Below the pieces are notes generated by a model, which searched no databases, was not told where the DNA came from, and saw only the letters and a program-made list of their open reading frames with translations. Shown here piece by piece: positions 29,836 to 39,018 of a stretch of DNA of 42,929 nt; position 1 is the stretch's first letter, and every line of letters begins with the position of its first letter. Both the position numbers and the translations under genes were made by a program. Source of the stretch: an uncultured Clostridia bacterium. GTDB taxonomy: Bacteria; Bacillota; Clostridia; Oscillospirales; Oscillospiraceae. Location: positions 1 to 42,929 of the forward strand of contig CAMNQX010000017.1 of NCBI GenBank assembly GCA_946550725.1, read 5' to 3'.

Positions 29836-31298
29836 GCCTCGCGCTCCTTTATCTTCTCAATTAGTCCCATCTGGTCGTTCACATACCCGTTGGGCAGCCG
29901 CTCCAGATAGTCGATCACGTTGATCTTCCCCGTCACCAGCAGCCGGTCCAGGGTGTTCAGCTGGGTGATCTCGCTCCAATAGGCGCTGCCGCCCACGTCC
30001 AGCTTCACCGTCAGCAGTCCGTCCTCCGCCCGGTCGAAGTCAAACAGTTCCATGCCCTCGCCGTCGGCCACGGGGCGCGCCCCGTAATGCACCCGCATCA
30101 GGTCGATCCACACCCGTCCCAGGTCCTCCAGACACTGGTAGAGGTTCTGGCGCACCAGTTCCATGGGCACCCCCGACGCCTTCTGAAGGGCCAGGATGGC
30201 GGAGGTGTTGTCCGGCCGCACCGACCCCAGGGCCGCATCGGTGGCCCCCATCAACTCCTTGGTGAGGGAGATGGCCAGCTGGATAAACTGGGGCACCTGG
30301 GGGGACAGCACCGCCGGCTCCATGGTCCGGGCCACCTGCCCCATGTCTCCCCCCGTCACCGCGATGGCCGTCCCCACCCGGGCGTCCCACTTGGGGATGC
30401 GGCTCTTGTCGTAGATCACCTTGGGGTACGCCGTGGTCATCAGCGACACCATGCTCATGGCAAACAGCTTGTTCACAAAGATCTGGTTGGGGATCAGCCC
30501 CGTCACCGCCGCCTGCCCGTGGTAGCAGTCCTGCACATAGTCCCAGGGCAGCCACACCAGGGGATACCGGCTCAGCCCCGTGTCCCAGGGCGGCCGCACC
30601 ATCCCCTGCCGGGTGCTCTCGCAGCACCACACCGTCCCCGTCTCCTCATTTTTCCAGAACCGGTGCAGCACGGTGCTCTTCCGCTGCTCCTCCGACCCCG
30701 TGGACTGCTCCCCGTCGGGAACCACCTCGTCCGCATCCCCGTCAAAAGCAGCAGCCCGTTTCCGCAGCTTGTCCACCGTCTCCCGCCGGGCCAGAATGAT
30801 AAAGGGCTGCTTGTCCGGCTCCCTGACGTTGGGGTTGCCGAAGAACACCCGGGAGTTCTCCACGATCTCCGTGCGGATGCCCCCCAGGCCCCCCGTCCCG
30901 GCCAGCTCGGGATCGAAATAGGCGTATAGGCACCCGTCCCCGTCCACCGCCGCGTTGCGGGCAAACTCCCGGATGAGCAGGCCCATCTTGTTCTGCTCGA
31001 AGATGGACGCGAACTCCCCGTTGATGGCCTTGCACAGCTTGTCCCCCGCCGCGCTTTTCTGCAGGGGCGAGGCGTTGAACTTGATGTTGTCCGCCGCCGT
31101 GGTGGCCACCAGGTAGAGCACGATCCGCCGGATAAAGTTGAACACCGGGGTGGGCAGTCCCTTGGCCTCCACCCCCTCCCACTGCTTCCCGATGAAGAAA
31201 TTCTCGTTGTTGCGCACCGTGTCGAACAGCCCGATGCGCTGGCAGAAGTCTACGCCCTCCTGATACTCCCGCCAGACCCTTTCCGCCGTCATCTCCAT
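29832..31298 (-). CDS. Phage portal protein
   Basis: 488 residues. It begins MEMTAERVWREYQEGVDFCQ and contains FIGKQWEGVEAKGLPTPVFN, RRIVLYLVATTAADNIKF, then YPLVWLPWDYVQDCYHGQAA, TGLIPNQIFVNKLFAMSMVS and PQFIQLAISLTKELMGATDA, the order seen in portal proteins of podovirus-like Firmicutes phages. Portal proteins form the dodecameric ring through which terminase packs DNA. GGAGGAATAACAC precedes the ATG. Length agrees with the family. Confidence 0.82.
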   Translation of the reverse strand: MEMTAERVWREYQEGVDFCQRIGLFDTVRNNENFFIGKQWEGVEAKGLPTPVFNFIRRIVLYLVATTAADNIKFNASPLQKSAAGDKLCKAINGEFASIFEQNKMGLLIREFARNAAVDGDGCLYAYFDPELAGTGGLGGIRTEIVENSRVFFGNPNVREPDKQPFIILARRETVDKLRKRAAAFDGDADEVVPDGEQSTGSEEQRKSTVLHRFWKNEETGTVWCCESTRQGMVRPPWDTGLSRYPLVWLPWDYVQDCYHGQAAVTGLIPNQIFVNKLFAMSMVSLMTTAYPKVIYDKSRIPKWDARVGTAIAVTGGDMGQVARTMEPAVLSPQVPQFIQLAISLTKELMGATDAALGSVRPDNTSAILALQKASGVPMELVRQNLYQCLEDLGRVWIDLMRVHYGARPVADGEGMELFDFDRAEDGLLTVKLDVGGSAYWSEITQLNTLDRLLVTGKINVIDYLERLPNGYVNDQMGLIEKIKEREA

Positions 31299-31301
31299 GT
31301 G

Positions 31302-31511
31302 TTATTCCTCCTTCTCCTTCGCCGCCGGGGCATAGCGCATCAGATTGAGGATGCCCTCCCGCAGCTCCGCGTCCTCCCCGTCGTCCTTCTCCCCGTCCGG
31401 TTCCTCCGGCCCGCGGCCCTGCCCGCCGTTCTTGCGCAGCGCCCACAGGCACAGCCCGCTGCACACCGCCGCCGCCAACGCCGCCAGCGCGCCCATCACC
31501 GTCCATACCAT
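31302..31511 (-). CDS. Small membrane protein in the phage cassette
   Basis: 69 residues with one N-terminal membrane helix (MVWTVMGALAALAAAVCSGL, then CLWAL) and an acidic tail (EPDGEKDDGEDAELREGILN). Only 3 nt separate its stop from the portal start, and GGAGGAG lies 9 nt before the ATG. A longer frame from 31661 overlaps terminase and is not coding. Function unknown; possibly a spanin-like or host-membrane factor. Confidence 0.65.
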   Translation of the reverse strand: MVWTVMGALAALAAAVCSGLCLWALRKNGGQGRGPEEPDGEKDDGEDAELREGILNLMRYAPAAKEKEE

Positions 31512-31536
31512 ACGTTTGTCTCCTCCTCTCTCCCGG

Positions 31537-32841
31537 TCACATTCCGTAATAGATGTAGTCCAGCTCCGTCCGGTCCGCCTCTCCGTCGCTCTCCTCGCTC
31601 CCGCCGCCGCAGAGCAGCTGTCCGCCGTACCGCAGCGCGTCGCAGATGTGTGTAATGGCATGGGGCTTTACGTCGCAGTCCGACGGGTTACGCTCGCTGT
31701 ACCGCAGCGCCTGCAGGTTTTCGATCAGCCCCCGGCAGCTCTCGTCGATGACCAGTCCCGGCGTGCCGTCGGGCAGATCCCGCAGCCGCTCCTTCAGCCC
31801 GATCCACCCCGCCACCCGCGCGCTGGACACCCTGGTCAGGGGCACGCCGTTTTGGGCGAACAGCGCCTCCATCGTCCGCCCGCTGTCCTTTTGCGTGCTC
31901 CACAGGTCGGGGGGCGCCGCTGTGGCCAGGATGTCCTCTCCCGGCGGCGTCAGCGCCAAAATAAGCTTCGCCGCCTCGGACACCACCAGCCCCGGCTCCT
32001 GCACCTCGCGGTACACATACATCCGCCCGCTGTCATCCACCCCGAACCACACGCACGCCAGCATATCCAGCCCGTAGTCGATCCCCCGGCACAGCTTCCA
32101 CCCCGGCTGGGGGGTCACCCCCTTGGCCACATGCCGCCGCAGGTCGAATTCGGAGAAATACTGCCCCGCGAACACCCCCCAGTCGCCGTACCGGTGCCCC
32201 CGGCGGATGTCCTCGGGCAGCATCTCCAGCGTCTCCAGATACTCCGGCGCCGCCTCCAGCAGGGCCTTGTTGTCCTCTACCGTGGCGGGGATGAAGCGGT
32301 ATTCCGCCCCCTTCTCCTTTCCCTTGTACCGCCGGTCCACGAACAGCCGCTTCACCCACTGGTGCCCCACCCCGCCGGGGTTGCAGGTAAGATACATCCG
32401 CCGCGGCACCTTCAGCGTCCCCCGGAGGGTCGCCGCCATCATCCGAAACTCCCGCTCGGTAAACTGGGTGGCCTCGTCTAGGAAGATCCAGTCGTACTCC
32501 TGCCCCAGATACTCCCCCAGATTCCCGCTGGCCAGATGCCCAAAGCGGATGGTAGATCCGTTTTCAAACTCCACCAGCCGTTTCATCGCCCGGTACACCG
32601 CCACCGGCGGCGTCTCCTTTTTCAGGGTGGCCAGCGTGGGCCAGATGATGGAGTGCTCCAGCTCAGGATACGTCCGCCGCACGATGAGCACCCGCAGTCC
32701 CGGGTACTCCAGCGCCCCCGAAATGGCCTTCATCCGCACCGCCCAGCTCTTTCCCCCGCCTCTCGCGCCGCCGTAGGCGATGTACTTTTCCTTCGCCTCG
32801 AAAAACGCCTTCTGCTTGGGATTCGGCTTGCCTAAGTCCAC
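31537..32841 (-). CDS. terL: Terminase large subunit
   Basis: 434 residues from a GTG at 32841 (TTG at 32859 is an alternative, but it abuts AAAGGAG). Walker A is YGGARGGGKSWAVR (near 25), Walker B with the catalytic Glu is YDWIFLDEATQF, and the coupling motif is YLTCNPGG. The nuclease half has CRGIDYGLDMLACVWFGVDD (first acidic residue), VIDESCRGL and the final Asp in HICDALRYGG. It drives DNA into the capsid through the portal and cuts it. No small terminase gene is next to it, so DNA recognition is unexplained. First gene of the cassette; no promoter recognised with confidence upstream. Confidence 0.9.
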   Translation of the reverse strand: MDLGKPNPKQKAFFEAKEKYIAYGGARGGGKSWAVRMKAISGALEYPGLRVLIVRRTYPELEHSIIWPTLATLKKETPPVAVYRAMKRLVEFENGSTIRFGHLASGNLGEYLGQEYDWIFLDEATQFTEREFRMMAATLRGTLKVPRRMYLTCNPGGVGHQWVKRLFVDRRYKGKEKGAEYRFIPATVEDNKALLEAAPEYLETLEMLPEDIRRGHRYGDWGVFAGQYFSEFDLRRHVAKGVTPQPGWKLCRGIDYGLDMLACVWFGVDDSGRMYVYREVQEPGLVVSEAAKLILALTPPGEDILATAAPPDLWSTQKDSGRTMEALFAQNGVPLTRVSSARVAGWIGLKERLRDLPDGTPGLVIDESCRGLIENLQALRYSERNPSDCDVKPHAITHICDALRYGGQLLCGGGSEESDGEADRTELDYIYYGM

Positions 32842-32932
32842 GCCCTCACCGCCTCTCAACTCCTTTCACCCCCTATATACGCTTGTCCCCTCCCTTTTGT
32901 CCGCCTTTTTCCTCCTCTTCCAAAATTTCTTC

Positions 32933-32961
32933 GTGACATTCCCTCTCCTTCGTGCTAAGAT
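32933..32961 (+). promoter_or_regulatory. Promoter of the surface-protein operon
   Basis: GTGACA (32933-32938), 17 nt, TAAGAT (32956-32961), 57 nt before the start codon, in the gap between terL and the giant gene. Confidence 0.6.
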
Positions 32962-33018
32962 TATTGTGTATAGCTATTTGCTTTCCGCCTGAAATACAAC
33001 AAAGAAGGGTGATCCAAT

Positions 33019-36000
33019 ATGACCTCCATCCGCTCCCGTCTTCTCGCCGCCTCTCTGGCCGCCGTCTTGGCCCTGGGCGCGCCTCTCACCGCTCTGGCAG
33101 ACGAGCTTCCCGCCGACCCCGGCGACGTCGGCGGCTCCGCCGGTCTTCTGGACATTACCGTCCCCGACTACACCCCCGACGAAAAGGCGGGTGACGTGAG
33201 CAAGATCAAAAAGGGCGAGCGCTATACCCTCATCGTCCTTCCCTCCGCCGATGCCGCCACAGGCAGCACCCCCAAGGAGCTGACCGCCCAGCTCCTCACC
33301 ACCGTGGAGCCTCTCTTCATCGGCTCCGCCGTGGCCTCGGACAATGGCAAGGTCACCTTTACCGACATCCACCTGCGCACCGCCGAAGCCGCCGTCTACT
33401 ACGTCACCGGCCCCGGCCTGGACAAGCCCCTGGCGGAGGCCACCAGCAGCTCCGTCTCCGCCGCGGGACGCATCTACCGTATGCAGGACGGCGTGAAGCA
33501 GGGGGTGGCCGATGCCGCCGTCAGCCTGGTGGACAAGACCACCGGCTACTCCTATGCCAACAGCGTCCGCTCCGCCGCCAACGGCAGCTACTACCTGGAC
33601 AGCCTCGCCCCCGGCGAGTACTTCCTCCACGTGGAGAAGCCCGGCTACCTCCCCGCCACCGCCAAGAGCGCCACCTCCATCTCCGATGACGAGACCCACC
33701 TGGGTCTGGACTTTGATATTTCCGCCTTCCTGGGCGACGTTAACGGCGACGCGGTCCGAAACGTCTCCGACCTCACCGCCCTCCTCTCCTGCTACGAAGC
33801 CTCCTCCCTTCCTGACGGCCTCACCCCCGACCTGAATGAGGATGCCGCCGTGGACCGCGCCGACGTATCTCTCCTCCTGAACGTGATGACCACGGCGGAT
33901 TCCTTCCCCGCCGGTGTTGGCTCCGCCGCATCCGCCGCCCTCGCCGCCCGGGACGTCACTGCTGAAGGCGAAACGGACCGCACCCTTCTCTTCTCCCTGG
34001 ACAATGGCGGCGACAGCGCCCTCACCTTCACCGCCGCCAGCGTCTCCCTCACCTTCCGCACCGACTACATCCAGCCCGTCAACCAAAACGGCGGCGCCGT
34101 CTACCCCGGCAGCGCCAACAGCTCCGCCAACTGTCTTATTCCCCGCAGCGGCGTCACCGTCGGCCACCCCCGCTGGGACGTGACCGGAGACCTGGCCACG
34201 CTGACCTTCTCCCTCTCCTGCGCCGCGCCCGCCGCTCTCACCGACCTGGTGGAGTTCCGTTACCGCCCCGCCCCCGGCAAGACCACCAACGACTTCTTCC
34301 AGGGGGTCTTTTCCGTCCCCCACGTTGCCGCCCTGGTGGGCGCGGATACCGTCCTCGCCGATTGCGGCCTGACCTACCCCAACTCCGCCCCCCTGACTCT
34401 GGACTCCATCACCATCGTCCAGGAGGATACCACCCTCACCATCCCCTCTGTGGGCCACTCCCTCACCCTCGCTCTGTCAGCCAACGGGCAGCAGGGCGAT
34501 ACCACTTATTCCAACCTCTCCGGCGTCACCTGGACGCTGACGGGTGACACCGGCGGCGTGTCCATCTCCGACCACCTGTTCACCCTCACTGACGCCGCCC
34601 GTCCCGGAACCGTTCAGATCACCGCCTCCCGAGGCGGCGTGACCTCCGCCCCCCTGACCCTCACCTTGAAAAACGCCGACCCCGTCCCCCGCCGCATCCG
34701 CATCCTGCGGGAGGACGAGGCCGTGGACGACCATACCCTTACCGGGGAAGCCGGCACAGCCTTTACCGTCCCTTACGCCGCCCAGGTCCTGGACCAATAC
34801 GGAAGCGTGATGGACGGCCAGACCGTCTCCTGGGCCTTGTCCGGCGCCCCTGACGGGATCGCGGTGTCTGACGGGACACTGACCATCTCCGCCGACCTTC
34901 CCGCCGGGACCTGCTCCTTCTCCCTTCTGGCCAGCCTGGACGGCCTTCGGACGGCGGTGAATATCACCCTCACCCTGGAGTCCCAGGCGGTGCGCCTTAT
35001 CCTCTCCGGCCCCGACTCCGCCCAAATCCCCTCGGGCAGCGGGTCCCTGACCCTGCCCTATGTCCTCTCCGCCGTAGATGCCCGCGGCCAGGTTCTTTCC
35101 GTCTCCTCCATGGCCCCCAGCTTCTCCGTCCTCCACGGGGAGGACGACCCCGCGGAGCTTCCGGGGATCACCACCGAGGTGAGCATGAACGGCGACCTCA
35201 CCGTCACCCTCACCAGCTCCGCCCAGTCCGGTACATATACCCTCCGCGTCACTGCGGACGGTCTTTCCGTGGACTTCCCCCTCACCCTCCAGAGCTCCGG
35301 GGAGGCAGCCATCGTCACCCCTGTCCGCGCCGCCCTGCTCCACCGGGACGCCGTGATCTCCTCCCTCTCCCTCACGGTGCTGGAGGATGACGGCGCGACC
35401 CGGGACACCTCCCTCTACCCCGTCCTGTTCAACGAGAGCGGCACCCGGGTGGACCCGGAGCAGCAGAACTGGGCCTGGTCCACAGACGGCCTTTCTGACG
35501 CTGACGGCGCTCCCTCCTATAACGTGCATAATGTGGACGGCCACCTGGAGTTCGACGTGCACGACGCCGTCTCCGGCCGCTACTTCTTCACCCTCACCGC
35601 CACCGAGACCCACTCCGCCCTCTCCGTCTCCATCCCCGTGGAGATCACCGTTCTTCCCCACCTGGCCGAGATGGTCCTGAACGTCCCCGACACCCTTTCC
35701 ATCCCCACCTCCGGCTCCCTGCAGTACACCGTCGGCCTCACCTGCCTGGACCCCCGCGGCGGCGTCATTTCCCCGCCCGGCTCCCTGTACTGGGACGTGA
35801 CCGGCCTGGAGGATCCTGTCTCCCCCGCGGGTGTCACTATTCAGGACGGCGTTCTCACCGTCACCTCCGCGGCCAAGCCCGGCCAGATCAGGCTCCACGT
35901 TCAATATGACGCCTCGGTGGACTACCCCGAGTCCAACGTCACCTGCACCGCCGACAAGGTCATCACCCTCGCCCCCGCCGACAACGAAAAGGTCCTGGCC

Positions 36001-38997
36001 CTGCGCCGTGACGGCGAGCTGCTCTCCGGCGGCGTGGATTCCACCTACGGCAAAGAGGGTGCCACCCTCTCCCTGACCTACACCCCCGTCCTGCTGGACC
36101 GCGCCACCGGCGAGGTCACGGAGTTGACCGAGGGTGTCACCTGGGTGGGGATCGAAAAAGCCTTTACCGTGGACCGCAAGGCGGAGCCGGGCGTCTACAC
36201 CGCTCCCGTCACCGCCCTCTATGACGGCCAATCCGTCTCTCTCACCGCCCAGATCACCGTCTACCCCGATATCACCAACCTCTACATCTCCTTCGACGAG
36301 GGGGACAACGACCCCTCCGCAGAGAGCTATTCCTTCCCCGTTCCGCCCCGGGCCGCCCGAACCTACCGGGGCGACCTGATGGCCCAGATCACCCGGGGCG
36401 GCCAGACCCTGGACGTCCCCCTGTCCCAGCTGGACCTGACCGACTACGACATCGACCTTTACACCCCCCTCACCGGGGTCTACCTCGCCTACGACAAGGC
36501 CACGGGCCGTGTCGCCCTCACCGTGGAGCCGCTGGCCTCCTCCAACTCCATGAAGGACCCCACCTCCAGCGAGCCTGAGATCCGCCGGCTGTACCTGGAC
36601 TTCAGCTATTATCCCGGCCAGCCCCCCCTGGAGTTGACCCAGGTCCTGTTCCTCACCAAGGAGGACCCCGCGGTCACCACCGCCGTCCTCCGCCAGGGCA
36701 ACGGCGCAGGCTCCAAATTCGTCTTTGAGACCACCCGCGGCCAGGCCGCCCTCAGCGCCGTCCCCGGCGTGCTGTCCAACTGCTTTGCCCTGGAGCTGCT
36801 GGACCAGTACGGCGACCCCGTCCGGAACCAGTATGTCAGCTGGAAGCTCACCGGCTCCCCCACGGACAGCAAGGGGAATGCCCTCATCACCTGCATTTCC
36901 CCCAGCGCCGCCGTGACCGCCGCCTACCCCCGCTACCAGAGCATCCGCCGCGTCCGGATCTCCCCGGACACCCCCGAGGGCACGTACACCCTCACTCTCA
37001 CCGCCGGATCCGGGGCCACTGAAAACGAGGCGGTCAACTCCCCCGCCTTCCTCCGCTCCGTGGAGCTTTCCGTCACCGTCTCCGGGCAGCAGGAGGTGGC
37101 CTCCATCACCCTCACCGGCCCCGCCTCCGTCCCCATCCCCATCTGGTACGCCAAATACAACTCCACCACCCTGAACAATTCCACCAATACCGCCTCCTTC
37201 ACGGCCGTGGCCCTGGACTCCTACGGCAACGAGCTGGACGCCTCTCTGTGTGACTTCGCGTGGAGCGTCACCGACGCCGCCGGCGGCAAGCCTGCCGGTG
37301 TCGCCGTCTCCGCCGACGGGAAAGATCCCACCGCCGCCACCGTGACCGTGGACCGCAGGGCCAAGCCCCCCGCCAAGGACTCCCCCCTCAGCGTCTCCGT
37401 CACCGCCACGCCTAAGGGCAGCGGCATCCCCTTTGCGTCCAGCGCCGACCTTACCCTGACCCAGGGCACTCTGGTCCCCACCCTGATGACCATCAACGGC
37501 CCCTCCTCCTTTAAGCTGGACCTTGACGGTCCCACCGTCACGGAGGAGTACACCTTCAAACTGGTGAACCAGTACAACGACCCCGTCTCCGACCTGGATG
37601 CCGCCCGTGTCAAATGGACCCTGGACAACAAAAACGCCTCCTCCTATGTCTCCATGACCCAAACCACTGACCGCAACGGCTATCCCGCCGCCCGCCTGCG
37701 CATCACCAACCCCAAAAAGGACGTGCGCCTCTCCGTCACCCTCACCGCCACCATTACCTTCCCCGAGGCGTCCACCTCCTCCGGAACCGCCAAGGTCTAC
37801 AAGGACCTGCCCATCACCATCACCGTGGGGAATCCCGCCGGAGGCGGCGGAGGCGGCTTCCCCGGCGGCGATATCCCCCCGGAGACCGTCACCGTCCCCA
37901 CCCTCACCGTCACCCCCAGCACCAACAAGTCAGGTACGGCCGGGACTGTGACCCTTAGTTCGGGCGAGATCAGCGACATCACCAAAAATACATCCATCGG
38001 CACCCTCACCATCGCCCCGAAAAACACCTCCGGTCTGACCTCCATCACCGTCAACATCCCCTCCTCCGTGACCCATGTCGCCGCGGAAGGCCAAACGGGC
38101 GTGTACTCGGCCCGGCTCCAGACCCTGCGGATCCAGACCGACATCGGCACCGTGACCATCCCCCAGCGCGCCCTCCTTAATTTCTCTTCCACGGGCACCT
38201 CCTCGGTGACCATCCTTAACCAGGACAACAAGCTGGCCGTCACCTTCAAGGACAGCTCCGGGCGGACGATCACCTCCTTCTCCTCCTCCGTCACCTTTAC
38301 CGCCCCGGTAAAGGGTGATACCGTCACCTCCGTCAAGGGCGGTGTCTCCTCGGACGTGATGCAAAAGGCGGTCGTCACCAACGGCACCCTCACCGTCTCC
38401 CTCACCGGCTCCGCTGAGCTTACCGTCGGCACAAAACCCCAGGGCAAGGTGTTCTCCGATACCGCGAACCACTGGGCCAAGTCGGCAGTGAACTTCGTGG
38501 TGGAGCGGGGCCTCTTCCAGGGCACCTCCGAGACCACCTTCTCCCCCGACGGCCAGATGACCCGCGGCATGGTGGTCACCGTCCTCCACCGTCTGGAGAA
38601 CACCCCCGCCTCCGGCGCGGCCAACCTCTTCTCCGACGTGCCTGTCGGCACCTGGTATACCGACGCCGTGATCTGGGCCAACGACCAGGGCATCGTCCAG
38701 GGCACCGGCGACGGCTTCCTGCCCAACTCCCCCGTCACCCGGGAGCAGCTGGCCGCCATCCTCTACCGCTACATGAAGGCTCAGGGCCACGACGTGACCA
38801 AACGCGCCTCCCTCTCCTCCTTCTCCGACAGCGCCGCCGTCTCCCCCTGGGCGCGGGACGCCATGGAGTGGGCCGTGTCCACCGGCCTCATCAACGGCAA
38901 GACCGGCGGCATCCTGGACCCCGGCGGCAACGCCACCCGGGCGGAGGTCGCCACCATGTTTGAACGTCTGGTCCTCACCATCGCCCCCGCGGCCTGA
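33019..38997 (+). CDS. Giant SLH-anchored surface protein with internal dockerin
   Basis: 1,992 residues. Signal peptide (SRLLAASLAAVLALGAPLTA, cleavage after LADE or ALA). Residues about 150-225 form a carboxypeptidase-regulatory-like beta domain (GVADAAVSLVDKTTGYSY; GSYYLDSLAPGEYFLHVEKP). Residues 239-290 are a dockerin: GDVNGDAVRNVSDLTALLSC and DLNEDAAVDRADVSLLLNV are its two calcium-binding repeats. Then about 1,300 residues of repeated Ig-like (Big-type) domains with LDQYGS/ALDSYGN/LVNQYNDPV openings, a glycine linker near 1,615 (GGGGGGFPGG), a beta domain, and three C-terminal SLH repeats (about 1812-1985). SLH binds pyruvylated wall polymer; dockerin would bind a cohesin partner. AAGGGTGA precedes the ATG. 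The secreted protease follows 21 nt later. Confidence 0.9.
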   Translation: MTSIRSRLLAASLAAVLALGAPLTALADELPADPGDVGGSAGLLDITVPDYTPDEKAGDVSKIKKGERYTLIVLPSADAATGSTPKELTAQLLTTVEPLFIGSAVASDNGKVTFTDIHLRTAEAAVYYVTGPGLDKPLAEATSSSVSAAGRIYRMQDGVKQGVADAAVSLVDKTTGYSYANSVRSAANGSYYLDSLAPGEYFLHVEKPGYLPATAKSATSISDDETHLGLDFDISAFLGDVNGDAVRNVSDLTALLSCYEASSLPDGLTPDLNEDAAVDRADVSLLLNVMTTADSFPAGVGSAASAALAARDVTAEGETDRTLLFSLDNGGDSALTFTAASVSLTFRTDYIQPVNQNGGAVYPGSANSSANCLIPRSGVTVGHPRWDVTGDLATLTFSLSCAAPAALTDLVEFRYRPAPGKTTNDFFQGVFSVPHVAALVGADTVLADCGLTYPNSAPLTLDSITIVQEDTTLTIPSVGHSLTLALSANGQQGDTTYSNLSGVTWTLTGDTGGVSISDHLFTLTDAARPGTVQITASRGGVTSAPLTLTLKNADPVPRRIRILREDEAVDDHTLTGEAGTAFTVPYAAQVLDQYGSVMDGQTVSWALSGAPDGIAVSDGTLTISADLPAGTCSFSLLASLDGLRTAVNITLTLESQAVRLILSGPDSAQIPSGSGSLTLPYVLSAVDARGQVLSVSSMAPSFSVLHGEDDPAELPGITTEVSMNGDLTVTLTSSAQSGTYTLRVTADGLSVDFPLTLQSSGEAAIVTPVRAALLHRDAVISSLSLTVLEDDGATRDTSLYPVLFNESGTRVDPEQQNWAWSTDGLSDADGAPSYNVHNVDGHLEFDVHDAVSGRYFFTLTATETHSALSVSIPVEITVLPHLAEMVLNVPDTLSIPTSGSLQYTVGLTCLDPRGGVISPPGSLYWDVTGLEDPVSPAGVTIQDGVLTVTSAAKPGQIRLHVQYDASVDYPESNVTCTADKVITLAPADNEKVLALRRDGELLSGGVDSTYGKEGATLSLTYTPVLLDRATGEVTELTEGVTWVGIEKAFTVDRKAEPGVYTAPVTALYDGQSVSLTAQITVYPDITNLYISFDEGDNDPSAESYSFPVPPRAARTYRGDLMAQITRGGQTLDVPLSQLDLTDYDIDLYTPLTGVYLAYDKATGRVALTVEPLASSNSMKDPTSSEPEIRRLYLDFSYYPGQPPLELTQVLFLTKEDPAVTTAVLRQGNGAGSKFVFETTRGQAALSAVPGVLSNCFALELLDQYGDPVRNQYVSWKLTGSPTDSKGNALITCISPSAAVTAAYPRYQSIRRVRISPDTPEGTYTLTLTAGSGATENEAVNSPAFLRSVELSVTVSGQQEVASITLTGPASVPIPIWYAKYNSTTLNNSTNTASFTAVALDSYGNELDASLCDFAWSVTDAAGGKPAGVAVSADGKDPTAATVTVDRRAKPPAKDSPLSVSVTATPKGSGIPFASSADLTLTQGTLVPTLMTINGPSSFKLDLDGPTVTEEYTFKLVNQYNDPVSDLDAARVKWTLDNKNASSYVSMTQTTDRNGYPAARLRITNPKKDVRLSVTLTATITFPEASTSSGTAKVYKDLPITITVGNPAGGGGGGFPGGDIPPETVTVPTLTVTPSTNKSGTAGTVTLSSGEISDITKNTSIGTLTIAPKNTSGLTSITVNIPSSVTHVAAEGQTGVYSARLQTLRIQTDIGTVTIPQRALLNFSSTGTSSVTILNQDNKLAVTFKDSSGRTITSFSSSVTFTAPVKGDTVTSVKGGVSSDVMQKAVVTNGTLTVSLTGSAELTVGTKPQGKVFSDTANHWAKSAVNFVVERGLFQGTSETTFSPDGQMTRGMVVTVLHRLENTPASGAANLFSDVPVGTWYTDAVIWANDQGIVQGTGDGFLPNSPVTREQLAAILYRYMKAQGHDVTKRASLSSFSDSAAVSPWARDAMEWAVSTGLINGKTGGILDPGGNATRAEVATMFERLVLTIAPAA

Positions 38998-39018
38998 CGA
39001 GAAAGGAGTGAAACGGCT

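Larger units (their letters stand above)
21114..32841 (-). mobile_element. Phage particle gene cassette (prophage remnant or domesticated particle)
   Basis: Twelve minus-strand genes in order: terminase large subunit, small membrane protein, portal, two fibre-like proteins, (repeat gap), holin, CHAP lysin, connector-like, propeller-like tail protein, coiled-coil protein, scaffold-like protein, capsid. Spacing is tight, with several ATGA overlaps, and all frames are intact. No integrase, repressor, replication gene, small terminase, tail tube or tape measure was found, and no att-like duplication at the edges was noticed. Tail-tube absence and the connector pair suggest a podovirus-like particle. 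Confidence 0.75.

Noticed and set aside
34477-37662. Very long antisense reading frame (over 1,000 codons) opposite the giant surface protein
   Set aside because: It follows from the strong C preference at third codon positions of the real gene, which removes stops on the other strand. It is Gly/Val-rich without domains, and the plus-strand frame has signal peptide, dockerin and SLH repeats.
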